A stretch of DNA of 64,000 nt from Bicyclus anynana. Lineage: Eukaryota; Arthropoda; Insecta; Lepidoptera; Nymphalidae. The stretch is taken from contig NC_069083.1 in NCBI RefSeq assembly GCF_947172395.1, forward strand, positions 3,008,501 to 3,072,500. The letters are read 5' to 3'. The notes below the pieces were generated by a model, which did not search any database, had not been told where the DNA came from, and worked only from the letters and a program-made list of their open reading frames with translations. The position numbers and the translations under genes are program-made. Positions 1-11,545 of the stretch are shown in pieces (within the stretch, counting starts at the first letter, position 1; every line of letters begins with the position of its first letter).

Positions 1-425
1 TAATAAAGATTGTGACTCTGTCATCACAATTTCCACACTCACTCACATTTTACTCACAACAGAAAAAATTCTTTAAAAAAACAAACACAATGTCGCATAA
101 TATTTTTTTTTCTAATTCATATTTACATTAGGTACAATAAATAAGTATTTAAGTTTGTTTGTCCGTCGCTTTTATTGCTTTAGCAATCATACAGAAGTTT
201 TGTTACACGTTGTCATACATGAAACAAATGGGATCATCCTTCATCAAGGAAAAGATTTAGGCTAATATACTCACAGATGTTGCGAGATATAATAAGGAAG
301 AGACAGGAAATGGAAAAAAATTAATTAATTAATGGAAAAAAAGATAGAAAGATAATACGTAACTGAGAGATATAATAGGTATGGATACGCCAACCTTGTA
401 GTCCAGTGGTTGTTGTCAATGCATG
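1..425. other. AT-rich stretch, nothing recognised
   Basis: No coding signal, inverted ends or SINE head seen. Short A and T runs only. Confidence 0.5.
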
Positions 426-500
426 TCTTTTTTTTTTTTTTTTTTTTTTATTCTTTACAAGTTGTCGGATGTACCTTGCCAACAGAAATCCGAAGAGATA
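426..500 (-). repeat. 3' end of a minus-strand retroposon
   Basis: About 21 T followed by ATTCTTTACAAGTT, the reverse complement of the SINE-A type 3' end (AACTTGTAAAGAAT plus poly-A). The sequence beyond it does not match the SINE-A body, so this is a short or diverged copy. Confidence 0.5.
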
Positions 501-694
501 TTTTTTCCTCAAAATGAGAAAAAAAGGGATGTAAATAATCATTCACCGGATGTAAATATACCAAGTAAAGTAGCTACTGTTTTTGAAACATGGAGAAAGA
601 AACCTGTACACGCAAAGCAAAGCCGCGGGACATAGCTATACGCGCTAATACTTTAAAGGCAAAAATTTGTGTGTAAGTCTGTGCGTGTGAGTGT

Positions 695-867
695 GTATGT
701 TTGTTCCTCCTTTATGCTGCAGCTATTGAAGCGATTTTACTGAAATTTGGAATGGAAATAAATTTTACTCTGAATTAACACATAGGCTACTTTTTCATCC
801 CGGAAAAATGTTTCCGGGTTTGTGAAAAACTGAACTCCATACAGACGAAGTTGCGGGCGTTCACTAG
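695..867 (+). mobile_element. HelB Helitron-like element, 5'-decayed
   Basis: Retains the HelB core (GCGATTTTACTGAAATTTGG, then 'ACACATAGGCTACTTTT') and ends in GCGGGCGTTCACTAG followed by T. The 5' TCCTACTAATATT end is missing or degraded. Confidence 0.55.
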
Positions 868-1246
868 TAATGTTATAAAGAAAATGATAACATTATACAA
901 AACAAACGCAGCAGTATCGAAATTCTCGTAGCCTCTTCAATAAAATGAATCTCAATAATTTGAACGCCTTTTACCCTAAGCCACCCGACAGAGAATTGCA
1001 ATTAAAAGGCGAATGAATTGCTCTTAATCGAATGATCGGCAATTATTCGATATTACGACGAATTATTCGATTTGAGATGAGCTTCCTACCGTTTCTATCG
1101 ATATTAGCATTGTGTTAATGGACCCGAACTTAAGACTGTATGTACTTTAACTGTAAATTTATGCGCAATTGAAAAGGAGAGCCAAAACTCCTGTTGAGTA
1201 TTTAAGAGATACTCCAAATTTTAAATACGATGAGGAATAAGCTAAG
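868..1246. other. Unassigned AT-rich stretch
   Basis: Contains ATCGAATGATCGGC-like short repeats around 1020-1090 but no recognisable gene or element. Confidence 0.4.
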
Positions 1247-1440
1247 CCTCAATAGCTCAACGGCAAGAGCGGTCGGACTCATCACCGAGGGGTGGTGGTT
1301 CGATCCCCGCCCCGTTGGTCTATTGTCGTACCCACTCCTAGCAGTCTTTCCCGACTAGTTGGAGGGGAACGGGAATATTGGTCATATTATAAAAATATGG
1401 CAAATATTCTTTTTAAAAAAATATAAAAAAAAAATACAAC
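1247..1440 (+). mobile_element. tRNA-derived SINE (third family)
   Basis: The head CCTCAATAGCTCAACGGCAA with a later GGTTCGATCCCCGCC resembles the A and B boxes of an RNA polymerase III promoter. The body runs into A-rich sequence. The tRNA-like part does not close into a full acceptor stem, so it is a SINE head and not a tRNA gene. Confidence 0.6.
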
Positions 1441-1529
1441 TAGATATATTTTAAAAATAGCTCTTTTCGATTAAGTACTACTGCGATAATTATCTATTCT
1501 ACCTTTATATATTTATATATCTATACGCG

Positions 1530-1676
1530 ATAATCTCAGGAACTACTGGCCCGATTTGAAAAATTCTCTCAGTGTTAGATAGCATTTATCGAGGGAGGCT
1601 ATAGGCTATATATTATCCCCGTTTTCCTACGGGAACGGGAACCACACGGGTAAAACCGCGTGGCATCAGTTAGTTT
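1530..1676 (+). mobile_element. HelA Helitron-like element, 5'-truncated
   Basis: Starts at the 'TCTCAGGAACTACTGG' core and continues through CTACGGGAACGGGAACCAC to a decayed 3' end (CATCAGTTAG in place of GTCTGCTAG). Confidence 0.55.
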
Positions 1677-1768
1677 CTGGTTAAAATAGCATCCCTGTGT
1701 ATTGCCTGGCGTATACATATTGGCTGTTGCTGGACAAAGGTAAATGCTAACACCAAGTTGGTTGAGTT

Positions 1769-2059
1769 GAGCCGTGATAGCCCAGTGGATATGACCTCTG
1801 CCTCCAATCCGGTCCGGGGCATGCACCTCCAACTTTTCAGTTGTGTGCATTTTAAGAAATTAAATATCACGTGTCTCAATCGGTGAAGGAAAACATCGTG
1901 AGGAAGCCTGCATACCAGAGAATTATCTTAATTCTCTGCGTGTGTGAAGTCTGCCAATCCGCATTGGGCCAGCGTGGTGGACTATTGGCCTTACCCCTCT
2001 CATTCTGAGAGGAGACTCGAGCTCAGCAGTGAGCCGAATATGGGTCGATGACGACGAAG
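1769..2059 (+). mobile_element. SINE-B, near full length
   Basis: The tRNA-like head GAGCCGTGATAGCCCAGTGG is followed by the family body (ATCACGTGTCTCAATCGG; GCATTGGGCCAGCGTGG) and a degraded GATGACGACGA tail. The TTCGAATCC B-box part of the head is deleted here, which would cripple transcription. Confidence 0.7.
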
Positions 2060-2199
2060 GTTGAGTTGACTGTTGTTGTTTATTGTTGGCTCATCTCACG
2101 AGCAGATGGTAGAGTTTTTAAAAATAGTCAAACGAATGACGAAAAATTTTGATTTTGAAGATCTCTAAACGTAAAGTGGCTAAGAATAACCTATGAACG

Positions 2200-2375
2200 T
2201 TTTGATCCCAAAGTGGCGACCTCATATTGGAAAGCGCAGTGTTTTTCCTTCTAGGTGGACCGATGATCTCAAGTGGGTTACAATGAACCTCTGGGTGCTG
2301 ATGGATTAAGACCGTGGTATTTGAAAGTCGCTACAAAGACCTATGTCCAGTAGAGGATGTTTTTCGGTTGGTAAT
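2200..2375 (+). pseudogene. Decayed RTE LINE 3' end
   Basis: Matches the last coding part of the RTE copy at 28.0-28.4 kb: 'GGAAAGCGCAGTG', 'CTAGGTGGACCGATGATCTC' and the post-stop 'CCTATGTCCAGTAGAGGA'. Several frameshifts and stops; no open frame. Confidence 0.5.
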
Positions 2376-2854
2376 GACTAAAATTGATAATACTTCTTCA
2401 GACCAGCTCAGTCAAAAAGACTGATACTAAATTTTAATTAACGTATGAACGAAAAGTTATAAAATCCACTATTCTAATAAATATTAATAACTATAAGGCT
2501 TATCGCTTTCAGCAACACACACTATATGTTAATTACGCGGTCGGCGGCTTAACGGCTCCCCGAGGCGGGAGGGATGAATATATTAAGCACATTAAAGATC
2601 AACCCCGGGTCAATATTATTTAACCCTCCATCCCTAATCTTATATGATACATTAATTAAAGTTAGTTGTGATTACTGATTATGACTTTGCTATTATTATG
2701 ATTTGTAAGACCAATGTATTTCTAATGACAGGGCTTTGTCCCTATGGGAAAGAGATGTGTAGATCTACCCTCACTGCTTCAATGTGGGTTGCGAAAAACG
2801 TCCTTTACGATCCTGACGATAACATAACGACCAAAAATGATTCCCACGCAACAC

Positions 2855-3170
2855 AAACACAGTATATACATTGTCTTCGTGCGCGAAGGCGAGGTCTCCG
2901 ATATCTGTCACCTGGACGTGGGTTTTTTAACCCACTATTACGCGGACACCCGGACTGATACACGCAGGGCAAAACATCCGAACGGTCCTCTAAGCCGTAA
3001 GCTCGAAGTCCAAGTCTCAAAGGAGATGCCCTCAGAGAGTCGTTCCGCCCTCATCTTCGGCTTCTGTCTTCGGGCCCTATCAGGAGATGCTTCTGCGCAC
3101 GCCCAAACCCCCGGTGACCCCGCTGAGGTCCTATTATGGAGTTTACGGCACTTACACAATCATGGAAGAA
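2855..3170 (-). repeat. Dispersed repeat of about 300 bp, copy 1
   Basis: Reverse complement reads GTCACCGGGGGTTTGGGCG, 'CGACTCTCTGAGGG', 'TGAGACTTGGACTTCG' and 'CCCACGTCCAGGTGACAG', shared in order with 25975-26240 and 50545-50800. GC-richer than its surroundings. Overlapping reading frames on both strands are not preserved in the other copies, so I do not call a gene. Class unknown. Confidence 0.6.
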
Positions 3171-3234
3171 AAATGTCGGTTGGCAGACTTAGGGTAGAAA
3201 TTTGTAACGATCATTATTATCAATCAAGTATGTG

Positions 3235-3377
3235 TGTGTAGCTATTTGGCTGAAATGGTAATAAATATTACTCTTTATTAACACATAAGCTACTTTTCAT
3301 CCCGGAAAAATCCATGGTACCCGCGGGATTTGTGAAAAACTGAATAACACGCGGACGAAGTTGTGGGCGTTCGCTAG
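3235..3377 (+). mobile_element. HelB Helitron-like element, truncated
   Basis: HelB core and 3' end (CGCGGACGAAGTTGTGGGCG, then TTCGCTAG). The 5' half is lost. Confidence 0.55.
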
Positions 3378-4165
3378 TCCGAGATAAATGACTGAAATCA
3401 TCAGTTTAACGTTCTCGCTGAATCCAAAAGCCTTAATTTCCATACCAGCCCTACTTTTGATCCAAAAATTCGAATCAACCACTGAACCTACGAAGGGCTT
3501 TTCAAAAAGTAAATACTCTAAAAATGTAGACTTCAAATAAAACCTTCAGTAAAAACTTCAGGTTCAATTATCTTTGATACTATTTTGGTATCATATTTAA
3601 TATATACTGTTGTGTTCCTAACTTTTCAATAGCTCACAATTAACAAAAGTAGGTAGTATGTATGGATTCTGTGTTGCTCTCGAGGCACTAAAAGATCGAT
3701 TGCCGTAATTCTGCAATTGTGTCAGTGAAAAACATTGTTCTCCTAATACTGTGTAAGCAGTTAATGTATCTAATCCTCTTTCGCCGATCTGGAGTAAACG
3801 TCAATTACTTGATTTATCACGAAGACAATTGGATTAGGAGTCTTCTATTAAACCATCGTTAGCGATATAAAGTATGTGAGAATTTCTTCTTATAAATATA
3901 TCGGCTAATGAATTTTGGAGTTTACTGCTTATGAATCGACTTTTCATTTATAGCCCCCAGTATGAAAAGATATTGGTAGTAAAATTCGATGAAAGAATGA
4001 CAGTGTTACGTTTTTTGTGCGCAACCTATTCTGCGCACCTTTCGCTTTTAACACTCACTGTATGCTGCGGGGCAACATACACCTATTTAGACAGTCGATC
4101 TGAAAGAGTAATAAACTCCATTCGTGTGTCGGAGCTGACACACAATTTTCATTTTCATCTTTCAA
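3378..4165. other. Unassigned stretch
   Basis: An open frame at 3931-4242 (103 codons, plus) runs into the repeat at 4166-4325 and has no family resemblance, start context or splice structure that I can defend. Confidence 0.4.
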
Positions 4166-4325
4166 ATGAGTTCATTTTTCAAGTGTTGTTTTCAACACTT
4201 AAAAAATATACCAATTCTCGCAACTTGGTTATTTTACCGTAAAAGTTGTGAGATCCATGTAATACCAAGTCGGTTATTTTATTCAGTCCGTAATTAATGG
4301 ACCTTCTATCTCAAATTATTATGTA
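4166..4325 (-). repeat. Dispersed repeat, inverted mate of 19535-19660
   Basis: Contains 'TTCTCGCAACTTGG', GTTGTGAGATCCATGTAATA and 'CCAAGTCGGTTATT', which appear reversed at 19535-19660. The strand given is relative to that copy. No terminal inverted repeat was identified. Confidence 0.55.
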
Positions 4326-4913
4326 ATTCGTTTACCTAACTACATCTTATACTAACCATATCAATATTAAAAACCTTTTGAGGCATGTACCTATATATAA
4401 TTAAAATAGGCTGAGATCGTAGAGCTAACTTTTCACTCAAAACAAAAAGAGTACAGACGGATAAACATAAAACAGATATAGACAAAGACTTAGACAAATA
4501 CAGTTAACTATGAAGTTATAGACATAGATACTTTGTCATAATAGTAGCAAATAGCTTCTCTTTGGCAGCAAATGGGCAGAACGAGGGGGGACAGGCAAGA
4601 TTTATAGTGGGGCTATTAAAGTTATTGTCTCTTAGCGCGACAAAGCCCGGCCAGGTAACGACACGCCATTACCCCAGGGTTACCGTTTACCCCGCCTCGC
4701 TATAAGGGTTTGTGTAAGCAGGTGACTACTTGACCTAGAAAGTTACTGAACCGTACTTTATGTAACTTAGGTATACGTGCTAACACGGAGGGTTTTAAAA
4801 GTCAAAGTCAAATGATTTATTCGAATTCGAACAATCGGATTATTTCAGACAGGTCGTCCAGTTAATAGTATATAACATCATCAGTCTATTTTTGACAGGG
4901 CCAGGACTTTCAT

Positions 4914-5240
4914 CTTTTTTTTTTATTCTTTTACAAGTTAGCCCTTGGCTACAATCTCACCTGATGGTAAGTGATGATGCAGTCTAAGATGGAAGCGGGC
5001 TAACTTGTTAGGAGGAGGAAATAAATCCACACCCCTTTTCGGTTTCTACACGACATCGTACCGGAACGTTAAATCGCTTGGCGGTACGTCTTTGTCGGTA
5101 GGGTAGTAACTAGCCACGGCTGAAGCCTCCCACCAGCCAGACCTGGACAAATTAAGAAAATCTCAATCGGCCCAGCCGGGGATCGAACCCAGGACCAGGA
5201 CTGAAGGTCATCGGACCAACTAGCTGGAGGGCGTCCTACA
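4914..5240 (-). mobile_element. SINE-A body with a different tRNA-like head
   Basis: On the minus strand the body and 3' tail match SINE-A, but upstream of GGTTCGATCCCCGGC the head reads GTTGGTCCGATGACCTTCAG instead of the usual CTCCGTGGCGCAG. A head swap or a separate subfamily is likely. The poly-A tail (T on plus) begins at 4914. Confidence 0.7.
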
Positions 5241-5865
5241 CTGCGCTTGCTGGTACGTGTTTTCTACTCCACGATAATTCTTATTAGCGGCTAAATAATC
5301 TGTTTGACACTGATAGCTTATAGCAGATAGGTTGCCTGCGTAACTGTATTAGCCTTGTTAAGTTGAATAAGTCCAACCGAAGCTTGACAGAGTCCGCTAG
5401 CTTAGAAAATAGATATAATCAAATAATTATTTCAGTTACGTATAAAATAAATAGATTAAAAGTTATATAAGTTAACAGCTAATTAAAATTGTGCGACACG
5501 ATAATTTTCCGCGCGCGGCAGTCAATAAATAATGTACTTTCAAACATCTCCTAGTTTTCGTTAAAAACTCAGGAAACTATACAACAATCGTGGGCATTAA
5601 TACAATTGCATTTAATAAATAAATTAAATAACATTCGCGTGATCAAAGTAATGCGGCGGGCACGATAAGTTAAACGAAGAACGCGTCAGTGTTACAGGAG
5701 TTTTTGTCATAATCAACTTTTTTAATTTTTTACGTAAAAATCGACCACGAACGTAGTTCACTACTTCCAATTTAATTAACTTTATATTGAACATCAACAC
5801 TTTTGTTGTAAATATATTTGGCGTTACTTAAAACACAATGATCAAAGCCATTTTCTAGCAATAGG
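5241..5865. other. Unassigned AT-rich stretch
   Basis: No repeat shared with the rest of the window and no coding signal seen. Confidence 0.4.
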
Positions 5866-6210
5866 AATGATGACACTTTTTAGGAGTATGCTAATAGTAA
5901 AGCAATATTGTAAAAGTAACAGTATCTGCGATCATTACTTTCGGAGCTACAGCGATTTAAAGGGTCAGATTTGCGGCGCTGCCACGGATCCCTGAAAAAC
6001 GCCCCATACAAAATGGTACGAATTAATGACGTCGTAGGTACATAATGATCGTTAGATTTGTATGGTCGTTTAAACAAAATTTAAATAATCTTTGTTATTT
6101 GTGCGTTTATGTTTATAGTTCATGTATTAAAAATGTCACATTTAATGTAAGGAAGCTAAATCTGTATGAATTTTCATTTAACTACTATAAAAGATTTTTA
6201 ATAGATTTTG
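5866..6210 (-). repeat. Dispersed repeat of about 340 bp, copy 1
   Basis: Reverse complement of 30637-30985 with high similarity, including 'ACCATTTTGTATGG', 'GGATCC' and 'AAATCTGACCCTTTAAA'. The shared block includes the self-complementary GCGGCAGCGCCGC-like core. Not an obvious SINE or Helitron; the class is unknown. Confidence 0.65.
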
Positions 6211-6837
6211 AAATTTTATAATCTTATTTATTTTGAAAATATCCAGACAATCTTTGCTTTTTATGTATAAATTAGGTAACATTGACCTTATTTACCAGAA
6301 TGTATCATAAAAATTAATATACCTATTCAAATCTAGTCATCATCCCCATTAAATAGCACATCAACATCCCATATAACAAATAGCCAGTCACGGTACCGGT
6401 CATTATCAACATCTTATTAGTGGTCGTTAATGAATTTCACTTTATCACCCGCATTGGAACTGCGTGATGAGTCTGAACTCAATATTCACTCTCCTATAAG
6501 GAGGGAAGCCTAGCCCTGTAATAGGCCATTAAAATAGGCTGATAATAAAACGTGACTCGCCACACTATTGTATTAAAACCACAAATAAGTAAAAGTATAT
6601 GTGAAACTAATAAATCATTCATTCATTCGTTCGTTCGAAAGAGATTCGCCTCCATAATCAGTCTCTATCCGTTTCCGCCTATTGGTTAACCCGGCTTAAC
6701 CGCTGTGACGGCTCGGATGGATAGTGTTTTCTATTTTCTTAGGGATTTACCATTGAATATAGTATGGAGATTAATTATTTACGAGAAAGTTTGTCTGTGT
6801 TATATTTATGCGTAATATTTACTACGTACTAACCGAC

Positions 6838-6962
6838 GCACCGCGGTTTTGCCCGCGTAATCCCTGTTCCTGTGAGTGATATGACAGTGACACTCGCAAA
6901 TAATGTGGCTTTCTAGTGTTGCAAGAATTTACAGAATCGGTACAGTAGATCTAGAGAAAGTG
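6838..6962 (-). mobile_element. HelA-like fragment
   Basis: Reverse complement carries GGGCAAAACCGCGG in place of the HelA 3' hairpin and the element's middle (ACATTATTTGCGAGTG). Both ends are eroded. Confidence 0.45.
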
Positions 6963-7086
6963 GTAACTAGCTACAGCCGAAGCCTACCACCAGAGCAGAC
7001 CTGAGTGAGGAAATATAAAATCCTAAACTGAGCCGTGCTCGGAATCGAATCCAGGACCTCTCTGTTGAGAACCAGCATTACCAAAT
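6963..7086 (-). mobile_element. SINE-A-like 5' fragment with variant head
   Basis: Shares 'AACTAGCTACAGCCGAAGCC' and 'GAATCGAATCCAGGACC' with the SINE-A body in reverse. The head (toward 7086) again differs from CTCCGTGGCGCAG. It abuts the SINE-B at 7087. Confidence 0.5.
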
Positions 7087-7394
7087 GAGCCGTATAGCCC
7101 AGTGGATATGACCTCTGCCTCCAATTCCTAAGGGTGTGGGTTCGAATCCGCTCCGGGGCACCTTGTACTTTTCAGTTGTGTGCATTTTAAGAAATTAAAT
7201 ATCACGTGTCTCAATCGGTGAAGGAAAAACATCGTGATGAAACCTGCATACCGGAGAAGTTTCTTAATTCTCTGCGTGTGTGAAGTCTGCCAATCCGCAT
7301 TGGGCCAGCTTGGTGGACTATTGGCCTAACCCTTTTCATTCTCAGAGGAGACTCAGCAGTGAGCCGAATATGGTTTCATAATGATGATGATGAC
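7087..7394 (+). mobile_element. SINE-B, full length
   Basis: Complete head with GGGTTCGAATCCGCTCCGGG B-box, the body, and a tail of ATAATGATGATGATGA. It lies between two SINE-A pieces (6963-7086 and 7417-7585), which may be one element interrupted by this insertion. Confidence 0.75.
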
Positions 7395-7416
7395 TGTCAA
7401 ATGTACCAGAGAGGTC

Positions 7417-7585
7417 TTTTATTTTTTTTTTTTTATTCTTTACAAGTTACTACAATCTCACCTGATGGTAAGTGATGATGCAGTCTAAGATGGAAGCGGG
7501 CTAACTTGTTAGGAGGAGGATGAAAATCCACACACCTTTCGGTTTCTACACGGCATCGTACCGGAACGCTAAATCGCTTGTGATC
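7417..7585 (-). mobile_element. SINE-A 3' half
   Basis: Poly-T, then reversed SINE-A tail (CTCACCTGATGGTAAGTGAT) through GGTACGATGCC. It stops at CTAAATCGCTTG, before the head. Confidence 0.7.
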
Positions 7586-7668
7586 GTCATATGAAAACAT
7601 TTATCAAAACTTGTGTGAAGTGATAAAATTCCGGTGAACAATATAAACAACATGAAACTGTAAGTTAA

Positions 7669-7920
7669 TTATTGTAACAATATCAGACAAAACCCCATCC
7701 AAGCGAAAGTTTCGCTTTGTAACCTGGCACCCCAAAGCCGGTTTTCTAATTTAACTTGCCGGAATATTCGGGGTAAAGGTGGAACTTGGCCCACCAACTT
7801 CTGGATTACAAAACTAATGTAGGCCCCCGAAGCGGTCAACAAAAAAAGGTCCTTCGGCCTTCCCAGTTGCCACTGCAAAGTTTCTGGCGCTCGAGAAATT
7901 TGTTTTGAAACTACGTAGTG
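7669..7920 (-). other. Unclassified GC-richer stretch with open frames
   Basis: A 69-codon open frame on minus, plus a second frame from 7905 that reads through 'ATGKAEGPFFVDRFGGLH' before a stop. Local composition is less AT-rich than its surroundings. No family recognised; a decayed retroelement piece is as likely as a host exon. Confidence 0.2.
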
Positions 7921-8180
7921 ACAAACTATTGACTTTTTATGTTAATTAATATAAAATTCTTATTTGTAGGTAATTATTCCGCTTGATAAATCTTGAATAC
8001 AGCCATGACTGTCAACTTATTTTTTTTTATATTTTATATATAACAAGAAACATTAATAATCTATACACAGGTAAACTTAAAAAGTTCTAGTGCTAAACGA
8101 AGTCATCTTTTAAAGGTATATACAGCATTGGTGTTTGTTGTCCGGTTAAATTTAATATTATTTCCCACCATATTTACTTA

Positions 8181-8375
8181 CTAGCTAACGCCGCGCGGTT
8201 TCACCCGCGTGGTTCCCGTTCCCGTAAGAATACGGGAATAATATATAGCCTTCACCGATAAATTGGCTATCTAACACTGAAATAATTTTTCACATCAGAC
8301 CAGTAGCTCCGATATTAGCAAGTTCAACCAAACAAACTAACAAACAAACTCGTCAGCTTTAATATTAGTAGTATA
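8181..8375 (-). mobile_element. HelA Helitron-like element, near full length
   Basis: CTAG 3' end at 8181-8184 with GGGTGAAACCGCGCGGCGTT before it on minus. The 5' part retains 'AATATTAAAGCTGACGAGTT', with mutation of the TCTATAC start. Confidence 0.65.
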
Positions 8376-8449
8376 TATGTATATTGTATGTACTAGGTAA
8401 GTAAGTAGATGCTTGGCCTGACAAACTTTCAGTTTATAATAATCGTTTT

Positions 8450-8695
8450 AACTTAAAAATGGAACCAACTTCAAAGACATATTTCAGTTATTTTAACACA
8501 AAACTACTAAACCGATTTTCATAAAAATAAAATGGGACCAATCTGAAACTATACTCTTTCAAACAAAAAAGAATTTTCAATATTTATAAATAAATGACAA
8601 GGTTATAAGGTGACAAACATGAGGCACGCAAAAAAAGAAAAAAGAACATGCGTCGAATGGAGAACCTTCTCCTTTTTTTGAAGTCGATTAAAAAT
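8450..8695. repeat. Short dispersed repeat with inverted ends
   Basis: Starts 'AAAATGGAACCAACTTCAAA' and ends 'TTTGAAGTCGATTAAAAATT', so the outer parts are inverted to each other. The middle has 'AAACTACTAAACCGATTTTC'. Looks like a MITE or similar non-autonomous element; no target duplication confirmed. Confidence 0.45.
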
Positions 8696-9344
8696 TAAAT
8701 AAAGAATGTGTAACTACTCGTATTGCAGGCCCTCAATCTATCGAGTCTATCACTACATGAAAACTACGCAAACAGTGCGTATTGACCAGGCGCTGTGAGG
8801 ATGTGAGTATGCAAAAATCGAGCACCGCATTCTGTTTACAGTTTTGGATTCAGAAACAAAACTTTTCAGAGTCCCTACCTTCTTTGGTGTCGAGTAAATG
8901 GACTGAAAAAATGATTTGTATCATGAATATATAATAATTTAATTATTTTGATATGATCCCCGTAAAGCCGACAAACCCATGCGACAACGTCACCCAGGTC
9001 CGACAAATTACTCTCTACGTACGTTTCATCCCGAAACCGGAACATCCTCAGGAGGTGTTGACTCGACAACGTGCAATTGCATCGCGCATAATAGCAAAAT
9101 AAATAAATTATTATATATTCAATGTGAACTTCCGCAAACTAACGCCTGCTTCTATCCAATAATTTGTATCAGTTTTATTGCTTTGTTTTATTAAGAATAT
9201 CCAATTTTTTATCATGACATTATCACATAAATAGCCAATCTGTTAAAAAAATACAAGAAAGTTATAATCAAGCATTCTTAAAAAGCGTACCACTCCGAAA
9301 TTACTATGAATTCAACTGAAACTTGGCACGATTCGAGTTCATAC

Positions 9345-9501
9345 TATAGCTTGGCAAGTTCGTTTATGACTCCCATGGAATGCGGGCGTCGGGGGAAAGA
9401 AATGGACAGGACTGTGTGCAGTCGTACGCGCGGGGCATCGCTACCCCCTCCCGGCACGCGCGGACCATCGGGAGTGTTATGAACGAATTTGCCAAGCTAT
9501 A
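9345..9501. mobile_element. MITE with TATAGCTTGGCAA ends, copy 1
   Basis: Left end TATAGCTTGGCAAGTTCGTT and right end the inverse (ACGAATTTGCCAAGCTATA), extending to the inner ACTCCCATGG / CGGGAGTGTT. The interior is GC-rich and cannot encode a transposase. Two further copies lie at 16522 and 17234. Confidence 0.75.
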
Positions 9502-10590
9502 CATTTATTTGATGCGTGACCTTTTACTTCAATGAGAATCAGATATCTATAATACGTTTTTTTTTTAATTTCACACAATCGAAAACAAGCTGCAAATATC
9601 AAGCTAACAGTAAAACCGGAAGCAAAGTTTATAAACTTCGCAATTCCCCGATGTCAAATCGGAAAATGTGTAAAAATAACGAACGGTCAGACGGTGTTTT
9701 TGTCCTTTTTATCGAACAGCCCGTGTTCTCTTTGCGAAGGGACGCGATAAAGGTATACTCTACGCCTAAGTGCGAGAGAGATGCAACATCATATTCCACC
9801 ATCGATTAGCCACCTAGAATACGAACATACAAAACGCCATGCTACGCGTAAACGTATCTTAGGGCGAAAAAGTCATTTTGCAACTTATGAGACATTCATC
9901 ATTAGCATTACGTACCCCGCATTCTGTAAAGTTACAGCGACGTGACATTCCATGACAACTATATACGTTGTAAGTGACATTTTACTTATAACATTTGTAG
10001 CACAATTATAAAGAATAGCGAATAACACTTGAGATGAAAAAATTAAACTGCTTATATCATCATGTACCACGTATTTGAAAGAAAGAAAGAAAAATGCGTT
10101 TATTTCGAAATTATGCCACACATCACAATATCTCCAGTACATGACATCCAGGACAATACCCTGCGATGTGTGGCATAACCCAGAAAATGGCCCCAGCTCA
10201 GCATAATGCTACGTGACTATTTAAATTTCGACACGTAGCGCTGATTTTTAGTTGGAACCACAGATTGGGTAACGCCACGAACACAGCCAACACAACCCTA
10301 TAATCTAAACTAATACCTACAATGACATTAAACTAATAAAATAAACTTAATAATTAATAACCAAAATGAACTAAAATGAGTTAAACTATAGACCTAATAA
10401 AAAAAATATTATACTATTATTTCAAAACATAAGTCACCCCATTTTTAATTGCGATTTTTGTTGCGAAGAAATTTATGTCAAAGTTTGCTGGATCAGCTAG
10501 CAATTTGCATTATTTATTATTAGCCTGTAACTGGTACAAAGCAGAACACAACCATAAACTCTGTTATCATGTCAACGTCCGATGTCGCAA
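9502..10590. other. Mostly unassigned; LINE-like tail near 10077
   Basis: GAAAGAAAGAAAGAAAAATG at 10077 followed by CGTTTATTTCG resembles a reversed 3' tail found at the ends of lepidopteran retroposons. Open frames at 9516-9809 (plus) and 9885-10142 (minus) have no recognisable domain. Confidence 0.35.
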
Positions 10591-10790
10591 TCTATACTAA
10601 TATTATAAAGCTGAAGAGTTTGTTTGTTTGTTTGATTGAACGCACTAATATCAGGAACTACTGGTTCGATTTAAAAAATTATTTCAGTGTTAGATAGCCC
10701 ATTGATCGAAGAAGGCTATAAGCTAATTTTATCCCCGTATTTCTACGGGAACGGGAACCACGCGGGTGAAACCGCGAAGGCGTCTACTAG
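10591..10790 (+). mobile_element. HelA Helitron-like element, full length
   Basis: Flanking A, then TCTATACTAATATTATAAAG at 10591 and CTAG at 10787-10790. About 200 bp with no coding capacity. A good reference copy for the family. Confidence 0.75.
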
Positions 10791-11142
10791 ACAATATTAA
10801 AACGATCGCTTCCCAAATAACAACCCGTGTGTTTACACACGTATTGTACGCGGCCTCTTTTGAACTGGTAGGCTCGAGAGAAAAGAAAAGTGATTAATCG
10901 ACACTCGACACTTCAATATCGATATTATAAGGAGCGTGAACTTATCACTATTTTGTCGATAGATTTGTAACTACGGAGTTGGTATGTAGTTAAAATAGTG
11001 ATGTCTAACTAGTAACTACAATACCTACACAGTTAGTTACTTTTGTAGGAAAAGTTTTTGCGATGTAAATCGGTTACTCTCCACGGTCCAGAAAATTCCA
11101 GCAAATTCCCGCTAATTTTCAGTGCATGGCATTTGAACTTTT

Positions 11143-11424
11143 TGACGGCCTCCGTGGCGCAGAAAACTTACAAGACAGAGGTCCTGGGTTCGATTCCAGG
11201 CTAGACCGATTGAGGTTTTCTTAATTGGTCCAGGTCTGGCTGGTGGGAGGCTTGGGCCGTGACCAGTTACCACCATACCGACAAAGACGTACCGCCAAGC
11301 GATTTAACTATTTTCATCATCCTCCTAACAAGTTAGCCCGCTTCCAACTTAGATTGCATCATCACTTACCATCAGGTGAGATTGTAGTCAAGTGCTAACT
11401 TGTAAAGAATAAATAAAGAAAAAA
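11143..11424 (+). mobile_element. SINE-A with partly deleted head
   Basis: Head CTCCGTGGCGCAG is joined directly to AAAACTTACAAGACAGAGG, losing part of the A-box to anticodon region. Ends in AATAAATAAAGAAAAA. Confidence 0.75.
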
Positions 11425-11545
11425 CTTCCTAAAATAATTTAAAACTCCAATAAAACTATTATTTTCGTTAATGGAACTCTAAATATGAGGGTCCGATTAA
11501 ATCAAATCGTATCGGAAATATGTAATTTAAGGGTATTTAATTCAC

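Noticed and set aside
1247..1320. Possible tRNA gene
   Set aside because: A- and B-box-like motifs are present but no full cloverleaf could be drawn, and a SINE body with A-rich end follows. The same applies to the SINE-A, SINE-B, 22680 and 48940 heads.
2837..3241. 134-codon plus frame
   Set aside because: Antisense to the GC-rich 300-bp repeat; the frame is not kept at 25975 or 50545.
3931..4242. 103-codon plus frame
   Set aside because: Its second half lies in a dispersed repeat whose other copy does not keep the frame; low-complexity F/L/S/T composition.
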